A DNA stretch of 38,661 nt from Lobosporangium transversale (taxonomy: Eukaryota; Mortierellomycota; Mortierellomycetes; Mortierellales; Mortierellaceae). The stretch is from the NCBI RefSeq assembly GCF_002105155.1, contig NW_019029080.1, positions 1-38,661 of the forward strand. The letters run 5' to 3'. A model generated the notes under the pieces. It had not been told where the DNA came from. It made no database searches and saw only the letters and a program-made list of their open reading frames with translations. The number at the start of each line of letters is the position of its first letter. The stretch's first letter is position 1. The position numbers were made by a program, and so were the translations under genes. Positions 27,340-36,326 of this stretch are shown piece by piece.

Positions 27340-28321
27340 TACTGAAAATCATTAGGATCACCGAGGACATGGCCTGTATGCTTATAGTAATACGTGATAC
27401 GGAGTTGCTTCTTTCCCTCCTTCATTGCTAATTCGGGATCCCCACTATCGTCTTTCATGTTGTGGACTAGAAGCTTGGCTCTACATCCGACTTTTTGGCT
27501 CTTCTTAAAGACGCGCCTCCTTTTCTTTTGCCTTTGTTCCTGCCCAGGGTCTTGAGGGGAATCTTGAGAGGAGTCTTGAGGGGAGTCTTGATGAGCGGTT
27601 TGAACGCGATTTTGGCCTCGCGAGTCATGGTTAGGGTGGCATTCGTAGGTTTGAAAATAAAAGTATTTGCTTCTGCCATCTGCCTTATTATCTCGATGTA
27701 CACGGCGCATCCAAACAAAATAAAGATCGCGACTATTCCTGTTCAAGCCAAGCGCTGAAGTCCTCCTCGTTCACGTAAAAAATACGGGGCAGATAGTCAT
27801 ACGGTTCTGTACGGGAGTCGTTACAATGTCTTTGATCGTTTTCATCATCGAGAGTCGACTTAATCCATTGGTAATCATGCACCTCCGAGCACAAATCTCA
27901 GTTGCTATTTCATTGGCCTTCGCAATGACACTCTCGTCTAGTTCTGGACTCTCTGAGCCACCCGGCATAAGTGAGCTTTCCCCGGTACCAAAATCCGCAG
28001 AAGGATGGATGCTAATGGCTTCAACAGGAGCTGCAGATGATTCAGGCTCTATTTCTGGGTCGGAATCCGAAGCCCCACTCGAATAGTCATTGTAGTCAAC
28101 GTTCCACGAGTCCCGGTCAGAGTCTGATTCCTCGCTCCCATGCTCACAGTCAGAATCGAATTCTTCTAGATCATCAGCGCGATCTATTTCATCTACATCA
28201 TCAACGACTATCCTCAATAACTTCTGCACTCTACACAGAAAGCAAGGTCAAGGAGAACCGAGAGTGATTAATATATGTGCAAATATATATTATTGATAAG
28301 GTAACATTGCCTCCGCACCAT
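27340..28321 (-). pseudogene. MULE2 transposase, N-terminal part
   Basis: ATG 28321-28319 is followed directly by GTGCGG; the intron would be 28318-28231, ending TGTGTAG. Then comes the acidic stretch shared with MULE1 and MULE4 (NDYSSGASDSDPE). A frameshift near 27885 separates it from the DYQWIKST...YDYLPRIFYV region, followed by a stop near 27746, and then the zinc-like region (YFQTYECHPNHDS; KVGCRAKLLVHNM; YYKHTGHVLGDPNDFQYL) to the hAT border. A 2-base shift after the intron also breaks the start. Continues at 15287. Confidence 0.8.
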
Positions 28322-28482
28322 AATGCTTGTTCGATGAAATGATCTAAATAATACACATGTTGATTTACATTCAGAGTTCATTCAACATTCGACGCGTAAT
28401 GGCAACAGTTGCGAGCTGAATATTATCAACGATTTTTACCTGGAGAGACAGAGGTGTATAAGAAGAATTGATTATCAAGATC

Positions 28483-28495
28483 GCATTTCTGCGTG

Positions 28496-28530
<35 letters not shown>

Positions 28531-28588
28531 TGACGTATTAGAATCGCCTTTATTATCACCCTTAATGGTACCACATCTAAGGGAATTC
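28483..28588 (-). repeat. MULE2 5' terminal sequence
   Basis: Reads inward from GAATTCCCTTAGATG with TTAAGGGTGATAATAAAGG, GCGATTCTAATACGTCAT and a run of about 31 T on the minus strand. The MULE4 left end has the same order with small indels. Confidence 0.7.
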
Positions 28589-29061
28589 GATATTTATTCG
28601 AATTAAGCAAATTAAATTTCAGAGGCGGAAGTTTATTACCTCTTCTCGCAGGTCTAAGGGACTCCAATAAGACTGCGAAATTTTTTGGAGTGTCATGCAG
28701 AAAATCGTTTTTCAATGAATGTTATCGATTTTTTGTTGGCCGGTTCAATGTAGCCTGATACAAGAAGCTGTGCAAGCTCTTTTTGATTCCTGTTAAGCTC
28801 TTCATTCCCGATTATGGGAATTGTTTGCTCTCCATTGATTCAGTGTTGATGCTGCTCAAAATTTCTGAAATTTGACTTGGTTTCTTACATAACGCAGAGA
28901 TTCCTGTAGACAGAGTGCTCCAATTTCGCAAATTCCTTCTTCGATAATACACTGACTGCAATCTGGTTGAACAAATGCGCTGCGGCCCGTCTGCTCCTTT
29001 TCTGAGCTGTAGTTACTCACAAGAGTGAAGATGCTGTAGGGCTGCATTAAGTGACTTGGAG
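28589..29061. other. Stretch without a recognised gene
   Basis: One 63-codon minus-strand frame (29047-28856) with several Cys residues is the only candidate. It could be a further piece of the decayed zinc-finger gene next to it, but I cannot connect it. Confidence 0.35.
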
Positions 29062-30555
29062 TTAATGGGCCCCATGCTCGACAAAGGAGGTATGATTGTA
29101 GCTTGTCAATTTGCTTCGAATTTGACGGATTTGCTCCACTTTATTTTCATGCTCGCTATACCAAACGTCCTTGTCACTTGCAATCTCCATTGCTCTATCG
29201 ATGGATTCCTGTCAAGATAAATCCTTGTGTTGAATGAGTCCTTTCATCTTCAATCAAGAAGAAAGAGTTTTGCCGCCTACGGATGGTTTCTCTTTTCGGT
29301 CAATGCGGATTGATTGATGTGACAAGGGCGTTCATTGTGTGAGTTCCGATTACTAACCTCTCACCATCGTTTGAATGCATTGTTGTTGGATACACGCCCA
29401 CATATCGGTGCTCGTGACTTCCTGGAGTTGATGTTTTAGTGGCGATCCCTTTGGAGACTGGAACGGTTCACACATGAACATCGATATGCTTCTTTCGTCC
29501 ATACACTTCGATGCAATTTATTAAGAGGGCATGGGAATTGCTTGCTGTGGTTTTCACTAGTATGCATCCTGCAAGGATCTTGGCACATGCACATCTCCGT
29601 GCTGTACTCTCTAGAGCCAGTCTTCATTTAGAAATTGGCTTACTTTCTTGTCCAGCTCAAGTACTTCCTCTGTTCAAGAATTGAAGCGTATGTGAACTCT
29701 GAAATACTTTTCAAATCTGGTGCTTGAGAAGGTTGGCATTTGGAACATTGCACATCGGCAGTATATTGTCGGGCAATGCTCTTTCGGTGGTGATAGAAAA
29801 GGGCCCATTGGAAGAAAGTCGCTCCAGTTCTTCACATGTGCAAGAAGAACCTCTTCATCCCCTTGATTGTTTTTTACAACGATGGGAACTGCCTCTAATA
29901 ATTCAACAAAGAGCAATGCTTTTTTTTTTTCAGTTTGCGAGCCATGACTTTGCTCTGATGCTTCCAAAGCTAGCTCCCTGAAGGAACGTTTTTTTTGGTC
30001 GGTTGTTGCTGTAGACGAGTTCTCCCAATGAGAGCTGGATGTAGCAGGCGAAGAAAGTGAAGCCGAACTTAGTGGATTGGTTGAAGGAGTAGTGAGACTC
30101 TTGATTTCTTGTTGGTTCAAGACGATTCTTTCAAGTTGTGCTTGGCTTTGCTCCTCGATGCCCCCATTTGCTGAAACGTTTGGGTAATCATGCAAAGATG
30201 CTGGGTCAGGACCGTTGATGACGCCTTCCTTTGCTGTAGCATTTGGGTGATCATGCAAAGATGTTTGATCAGGAGCGTTATTGATGATTTTCAATGGTAT
30301 TAGTTCACAGTTTTTGGAAATGTGCTCCTTGATTCCTTTCCTCGTTTTAATTGCCTTTTTGCAAAAAGGGCAAGAAATAACCCATTCAAACGGGACACGT
30401 GCAAGCTTTCGTTGATGCCATAAGAATTGGAAAGTGTAATGTTAATACTCCCTTGTGATAGTCGTCATGTGTCTCTTTAGATGTATTCTTTTTTCGAAGA
30501 CCTTTGGGCAAATTGAACAGTTCCAGGAACGTGAGTGGGTTTCGCGTTGATCCAT
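29062..30555 (-). pseudogene. Decayed C2H2/C2HC zinc-finger gene
   Basis: From ATG 30555 one frame gives a C2H2 finger (WNCSICPKVFEKRIHLKRHM) and then TAA 30444-30442. The same frame continues with a second finger of C2HC type (CPFCKKAIKTRKGIKEHISKNC, about 30376-30311), a Ser/Thr/Gln-rich middle (30294-29900) and a conserved-looking end, then TGA 29676-29674, then EEVLELDKK and a GTAAGC donor at 29643. A plausible last exon (29208-29062, after CTTGACAG) encodes SIDRAMEIASDKDVWYSEH and similar charged sequence. No intron that I can place removes the two stops, so I call it a pseudogene. It may be a host gene or a transposon-borne one. Confidence 0.5.
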
Positions 30556-30631
30556 GTTTCATGTAGCGGTTACTCTTTCGAACTAAAACAAAGGAAGAAT
30601 GGGTTAGTGGAAGCAAAGCAGCGGCAAATGA

Positions 30632-32967
30632 AAAAAAAATAGGGCGCATAGTGAAAATTAAACAGCACAAAAAAAAAATAGGGCGGATAGTGGAATAAAC
30701 AGCACAAAAAAAAAAATAAGGCGGATAGTGGAAATTAAACAGCACAAAAAAAAATAGGGCGGATAGTGGAAATTAAACAGCACAAAAAAAAAATAAGGCG
30801 GATAGTGGAAATTAAACAGCACAAAAAAAAAAATAGGCGGATAGTGGCATCAGCACAAAAAAAAAATAAGGGCGCATAGTGAAAATTAAACAGCACAAAA
30901 AAAAAAATAGGGCGGATAGTGGAAATTAAACAGCACAAAAAAAAAATAAGGCGGATATGGAAATTAAACAGCACAAAAAAAAAAAATAGGCGGATAGTGG
31001 AAATTAAACAGCACAAAAAAAAAATAAGGCGGATAGTGGAAATTAAACAGCACAAAAAAAAAAAATAAGGCGGATAGTGGCATCAGCACAAAAAAAAAAA
31101 TAGGGCGCATTGTAAATTAAACAGCACAAAAAAAAAAAATAGGGCGGATAGTGGAAATTAAACAGCACAAAAAAAAAAATAAGGCGGATAGTGGAAATTA
31201 AACAGCACAAAAAAAAAAAATAAGGCGGATAGTGGCATCAGCACAAAAAAAAAAATAGGGCGCATTGTGAAAATTAAACAGCACAAAAAAAAAAAATAGG
31301 GCGGATAGTGGAAATTAAACAGCACAAAAAAAAAAAATAAGGCGGATAGTGGAAATTAAACAGCACAAAAAAAAAAATAAGGCGGATAGTGGAAATTAAA
31401 CAGCACAAAAAAAAAAAATAAGGCGGATAGTGGAAATTAAACAGCACAAAAAAAAAAATAGGGCGGATAGTGGAAATTAAACAGCACAAAAAAAAAAATA
31501 GGGCGGATAGTGGAAATTAAACAGCACAAAAAAAAAAATAAGGCGGATAGTGGAAATTAAACAGCACAAAAAAAAAAAATAAGGCGGATAGTGGAAATTA
31601 AACAGCACAAAAAAAAAAATAGGGCGGATAGTGGAAATTAAACAGCACAAAAAAAAAATAGGGCGGATAGTGGAAATTAAACAGCACAAAAAAAAAAATA
31701 AGGCGGATAGTGGAAATTAAACAGCACAAAAAAAAAAATAAGGCGGATAGTGGCATCAGCACAAAAAAAAAAATAGGGCGCATAGTAAAATTAAACAGCA
31801 CAAAAAAAAAAAATAGGGCGGATAGTGGAAATTAAACAGCACAAAAAAAAAAATAAGGCGGATAGTGGAAATTAAACAGCACAAAAAAAAAAAAATAAGG
31901 CGGATAGTGGAAATTAAACAGCACAAAAAAAAAAATAAGGCGGATAGTGGAAATTAAACAGCACAAAAAAAAAAATAAGGCGGATAGTGGAAATTAAACA
32001 GCACAAAAAAAAAAATAAGGCGGATAGTGGCATCAGCACAAAAAAAAAAATAGGGCGCATAGTGAAAATTAAACAGCACAAAAAAAAAAAATAGGGCGGA
32101 TAGTGGAAATTAAACAGCACAAAAAAAAAAAATAGGGCGGATAGTGGAAATTAAACAGCACAAAAAAAAAAAAATAAGGCGGATAGTGGAAATTAAACAG
32201 CACAAAAAAAAAAATAGGGCGGATAGTGGAAATTAAACAGCACAAAAAAAAAAAATAGGGCGGATAGTGGAATCAGCACAAAAAAAAAAAAATAGGGCGG
32301 ATAGTGGAAATTAAACAGCACAAAAAAAAAAAATAGGGCGGATAGTGGAAATTAAACAGCACAAAAAAAAAAATAGGGCGGATAGTGGAAATTAAACAGC
32401 ACAAAAAAAAAAAATAAGGCGGATAGTGGAAATTAAACAGCACAAAAAAAAAATAGGGCGGATAGTGGAAATTAAACAGCACAAAAAAAAAAATAAGGCG
32501 GATAGTGGAAATTAAACAGCACAAAAAAAAAAAATAGGGCGGATAGTGGAATCAGCACAAAAAAAAAAAAATAGGGCGGATAGTGGAAATTAAACAGCAC
32601 AAAAAAAAAAAATAGGGCGGATAGTGGAAATTAAACAGCACAAAAAAAAAAAATAGGGCGGATAGTGGAAATTAAACAGCACAAAAAAAAAAATAGGGCG
32701 GATAGTGGAAATTAAACAGCACAAAAAAAAAAAATAGGGCGGATAGTGGAAATTAAACAGCACAAAAAAAAAAAATAAGGCGGATAGTGGAAATTAAACA
32801 GCACAAAAAAAAAAATAGGGCGGATAGTGGAAATTAAACAGCACAAAAAAAAAAATAAGGCGGATAGTGGAAATTAAACAGCACAAAAAAAAAAATAAGG
32901 CGGATAGTGGAAATTAAACAGCACAAAAAAAAAAATAGGGCGGATAGTGAAATTTAAACAGCACAAA
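30632..32967. repeat. A-tract minisatellite, about 41-bp unit, roughly 55-60 copies
   Basis: The unit reads GGCGGATAGTGGAAATTAAAC, then AGCAC, then 9-13 A, then TAA or TAGG. A shorter variant (GTGGCATCAGCAC, often followed by GGGCGCATAGTG) recurs at about 30840, 31073, 31226, 31750 and 32030, and another (GTGGAATCAGCAC) at about 32270 and 32550. This gives a loose higher-order pattern. The A-runs vary in length from unit to unit. Phe-rich frames on the minus strand are a side effect. Confidence 0.95.
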
Positions 32968-32988
32968 GAAGAGCTGCTAATGTCAAGG

Positions 32989-33160
32989 TGCTCGAGGGGA
33001 ATCTAAGGGTACTAAAAAGGTGTCTTTATTCAAGCGAATTGTGCTGCTGAACTAGATGGAAAAGTGGGCCTATTTATTGCAGCTAATTTCCTGCTGAAGG
33101 AATTCTCCAGAAAATTAGAGGAAATACTGTTGCACAAATTTGTGATGTAATTTCGCTTGC
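32989..33160 (+). repeat. Relic LTR related to gypsy3
   Basis: Aligns by eye along its length with the reverse complement of the gypsy3 LTR (36149-36326): GGGGAATCTAAGGGT, TGTCTTTATTCA, GAACTAGAT, CCTATTTAT, GTTGCACAAA, ATTTCGCTTGCA. It starts TGCTCGAGGGG. CAAGG occurs at 32984-32988 and 33160-33164 and may be the target duplication, which would put the LTR end at 33159. No internal region, so a diverged solo LTR directly beside the minisatellite. Confidence 0.75.
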
Positions 33161-33161
33161 A

Positions 33162-33539
33162 AGGAACTTTTTTTGCAACTTCGAAAAAGGGGTGTTAAAA
33201 TAATACTGTGTCTGGTGGGAAAAGTGTTTTTTGGTGATTATGAAACTGTTCAGGTCAAACAAGTTGCTGGAGAGCAAAGGGAAAAACAGAAGTTGAACGA
33301 GAGGACGTCCAATGATGTAAGGGAAAAAAGCGGTGGAGCAATAAAGAAAAAGCGTTGAAAAAAAGAAAAAAGAAGGGTGTACCAGAAGAATAAAACGATG
33401 CTGTCAAGACTGACAATGAAAACAATGAAGAGACAAAGACGTAATATTTTGGAAAGAGGGAAAGAAAGATGCGGAGAAGGAAAAGAAGAAAGAGGGTGGA
33501 AGGCATTGAGAACAAAGAAAAACAAAACATCGTGTGAAA

Positions 33540-33577
<38 letters not shown>

Positions 33578-34067
33578 AAAGAAAATGCCCCTGAAAATGG
33601 TCTGAACTGCAGTGAAGTTAATCGAGTGCAAAAAATGAAGAAAAGAGCGGGTTCGAGATTAAAATAAATAACAGCAAAGGACAGGGCAAAAAATACAGCA
33701 ATGGACGGGGCAAAAATTTGAAGAGGATGGGCAAGGAGCTTTGCAACATGGAATTCACATGCAAAAAAATAAAAAAGAAATCGAAATAAATGAAAGGGTG
33801 AAGTTGAACAGAAATGGAAAAAGTAACAAACGGTGGGTAATTTGTTCAAATTAAAAAAATTTTGGTGCTTATCCCCATCCCGTCCACGGCAACGCACAGT
33901 GTCAACTCTTTTACATACCCGGAGATTCAAAGCTTCTCTCGGTGTTAATTAGGCAAGAAGGACAAGAAAACTTACAGAGAAATAGCCGCAGCAGCACTGG
34001 AAAGCAGGGAGGGAAAATAAGATGAAAGAGTAAGAAGAGAATAAGCTGATGAAAGAAGGCGACGAAT
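33162..34067. other. Purine-rich, A-rich stretch without gene
   Basis: Contains an A-run of about 35 (33541-33575). The block around 33527-33603 (aaaacatcgtgtgaaac...A-run...gcccctgaaaatggtct) recurs in diverged form at 34211-34253, so part of the region is an old duplication. Long frames here are Lys- or Phe-rich artefacts. Confidence 0.5.
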
Positions 34068-34074
34068 GAGAATA

Positions 34075-34152
34075 TGAATGTGAATGTGAGTGCGAATGTG
34101 AATGTAAATGCGAATGTGAATGTCAATGGTCAATGTCAATGTGAATGTGTGT
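34075..34152 (+). repeat. GAATGT hexamer microsatellite
   Basis: About a dozen copies of GAATGT and near variants (GAGTGC, AAATGC, TCAATG). Confidence 0.85.
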
Positions 34153-34405
34153 GGAAGAGCAGAGGAAGACAAAGGCAGAAAATGAAAAATGATGGAGGAC
34201 AAGGAAGAATAAAATATCGTGAGAAAAAAGAAAAAAAAGGCCCCTGAAAAATGGTCTCTGCGGGATGACGTAGAGGGCATGTTTCCTTATTTTAGTGTGA
34301 CTATATGAGTACGTAAGCGTGGACTGACAGCGCCAGGCTCTGAATAGGTGCATGTAGGGGACGTAGGATGGTTGCACTTGGAAGAAGCTCTGCTACCATA
34401 AAAAA

Positions 34406-34860
34406 AATTATTTTTCTTTCGACCGGTCAAGTTGAAGGACTATAAATCCTCAAATACTGGCTCCTAGGACCTGGTTCCTACATCAATCGATAGGAATGCT
34501 CGGCTATATCAGCATACTAAATTTGAAAAATTTGGCAAAATCCCCATTGCACCCACCCTAAATGCAGATTCTGAACATTGCACTTACCACAGCACGTGGA
34601 CACGAAAATTTTCTCTCGATCAGTCACTTTGGAGACCCATAACCTCCCAAATACTGGGACCAGAGACCTGGGGCCTAGATTACTCGAAAGAGGATATTCT
34701 GGGCCATATTGCAGCTTAGTGTTCAGTCACGTGCTATTATGATAAAATATTTTCTTACTCTCGACCGGGAACTTTAAACGTCCATAGCTCCTCAAATACT
34801 GGGATCTGTTACTCAGGGCTACCGATCCACAAAATTTCGCAAAATCCGGCACAACACCCC
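34406..34860. repeat. Degenerate tandem repeat, three units of about 145-200 bp
   Basis: Three diverged units begin near 34406, 34604 and 34746. Shared words: TTTTCT-TCGACCGG (or TCGATCAG), a short variable part, then CCATA-CTCCTCAAATACTGG, an -GGACC-GG- bit, and CAAAATCC at the end of units 1 and 3. Units 2 and 3 are each preceded by CACGTG. No ORF. Nature unknown. Confidence 0.6.
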
Positions 34861-34872
34861 CCTTTATTGTCC

Positions 34873-36148
34873 GAATTCCCTGGGTTAAGGGGGGTGATAA
34901 AAGCGATTCTAATACGTCATCTTTTTTTTTTTATGCTTTGCACTTCTCCCCTCCACTCCCATATTCACTTTTCGCTATACACAATTGTAAGCGCATCTTG
35001 CCGTCGCGCGTTGAATGTTGAATGAATCACTGAATTTTGAATGTAGGTTAACAAGTGTATTTTATTTCAGCATTCAATTAGATCATTTCAAGCACATTAA
35101 TAGAACATCTTCGAACAAACACCATGGTATGTTGACAATGTTATTTTTCTGTCAATAATAAATGCTCACACAGCTTATTTTTTTATCTCAATTTCTCGTT
35201 ACTATGTTCTTTGTAGAGCTCAGAATATGCTACCTTTAGCTTATTGGATGATGAATTAAACGAAATACATAGTGCTGATGACCTAGAAGAGCTTGCCTCT
35301 GACGTTGATTGTCTGAGTGAGGAGCCGGATTCTGACTGTAATGACTATTCGAGCGATGCGTCGGATTCCGGGTCGGAGACAGAGCATGAAACACCTGCAG
35401 CACTTGGTGAGGCTAGTAGCATCCATCCTTTAGCAAATCCTGATATCGCGGAAAGCCCACTCGTACCAGATGGCTTAGAGAGTCCAGAGCTAAACAGGGG
35501 GGTCGATGCAAATGTCAATAAAATAACAACCGAACTTTTATCCCCTCAATTGCAAGACTATCAATGGATCAAGTCAACTGTTGATGATGCCGTGATAGAT
35601 GAGATTGTAAGGAAAACCTGCACCACTCAGTACGACTACAAGCCTCGTGTTTTTTACGTAGACAAGGAGGACTTCGACTCATGGCTCGAACGAGACGGTC
35701 GTGATCATTTTTTTACTTGGATGTTACGCAAACATCAAGATAATCAGCCAGGCGGTAGAAGCAAGGTCTTTTATGTTGAAACCTACGAATGCCATCGTGG
35801 ACAAGATTCACGAGGCGGAAGTCGCATCCAAAAGGCTTCTCAAGGCTCTCTTCAAGGTGTCTCTCTCGACCCAGGGCAAGAACCAAGGGAAAGAAAAGAA
35901 GACGCGTCTTAAAGCCTAGCCAGAAAGTCGGTTGTACAGCAAAGCTCACAGTTCACAACATGAAAGACGACAGCGAGGATCCCGAATATGCAACCAAGAA
36001 CGGAAGGAAGCAACTCCGAATCGTGTACTTTTATAGACACACAGGGCACGTTCTAGGCAATGCTGATGATTTCCAGTACTTTACCATGACGGAATCAACA
36101 TGAGCGCGGATTAGAAACCTGGTTCGTCTTGGCCTGTGCACTAGAGGA
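34873..36148 (+). mobile_element. MULE4, 5' part of a MULE-family element cut by gypsy3
   Basis: The left tip GAATTCCCTGGGTTAAGG and the following GATAAAAGCGATTCTAATACGTCAT match the MULE2 terminus in reverse. The transposase start follows at 35124. The element is severed after LCTRG by the LTR at 36149; its 3' part would lie beyond the gypsy3 element, outside the window. Confidence 0.78.
35124..36148 (+). pseudogene. MULE4 transposase, N-terminal part with intron
   Basis: ATG 35124-35126 (caccATGG) is followed at once by an intron 35127-35216 (GTATGT...TTTGTAG, 90 bp), then exon 2 in phase 0 from 35217. The acidic region (NDYSSDASDSGSE), YQWIKST, DYKPRVFYVDKEDF and the zinc-like region (YECH, KVGCTAKLTVHNM, YRHTGHVLG) align with MULE1 and MULE2. 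A frameshift near 35890 and a TGA at 36100-36102 within TEST-ARIRNLVRLGLCTR break it. The DDE domain is not in the window. Confidence 0.82.
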
Positions 36149-36326
36149 TGCAAGCGAAATCACTATAATAATTTTGTGCAACATAGTATTTCGCCCATAT
36201 TTCTAGAGCATTCCTTGCAACAGGATATTAACTAGTATAAATAGGTCTACTTTTCTATCTAGTTCTGTAGCATAGTTCCCCCTGAATAAAGATACCTTTA
36301 TTGCACCCTTAGATCCCCCTAGAACA
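36149..36326 (-). repeat. gypsy3 3' LTR
   Basis: 178 bases, starts TGTTCTAGGGGG and ends GATTTCGCTTGCA on the minus strand. The relic at 32989-33160 is its homologue. Homology of the left flank to MULE genes ends exactly here. No clear polypurine tract is seen before it; the pol stop codon lies within the first bases of the LTR. Confidence 0.8.

Larger units (their letters stand above)
13831..28588 (-). mobile_element. MULE2, decayed Mutator-like element split by a hAT insertion
   Basis: The transposase is in two parts: 28321-27340 (N-terminal) and 15287-13831 (C-terminal). They meet at the same codon, with AGTTGAGA repeated at both borders (15280-15287 and 27332-27339). The 5' terminal sequence near 28588 (GAATTC tip; GACGTATTAGAATCGC at about 28532-28547) matches the MULE4 left end at 34873-34922 in reverse. 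The other terminus was not found, so the left limit given is only the end of the gene. Confidence 0.8.

Noticed and set aside
30735-32524. Phe/Ile-rich frames on the minus strand
   Set aside because: They translate the A-tract minisatellite and have no independent support.
30632-32967. CRISPR-like regular array
   Set aside because: The whole unit repeats, there are no unique spacers, the unit varies in its A-run, and the setting is eukaryotic.
33250-34377. Several Phe-rich minus-strand and Lys-rich plus-strand frames
   Set aside because: Caused by long A-runs and purine-rich repeats; no start context or motif.
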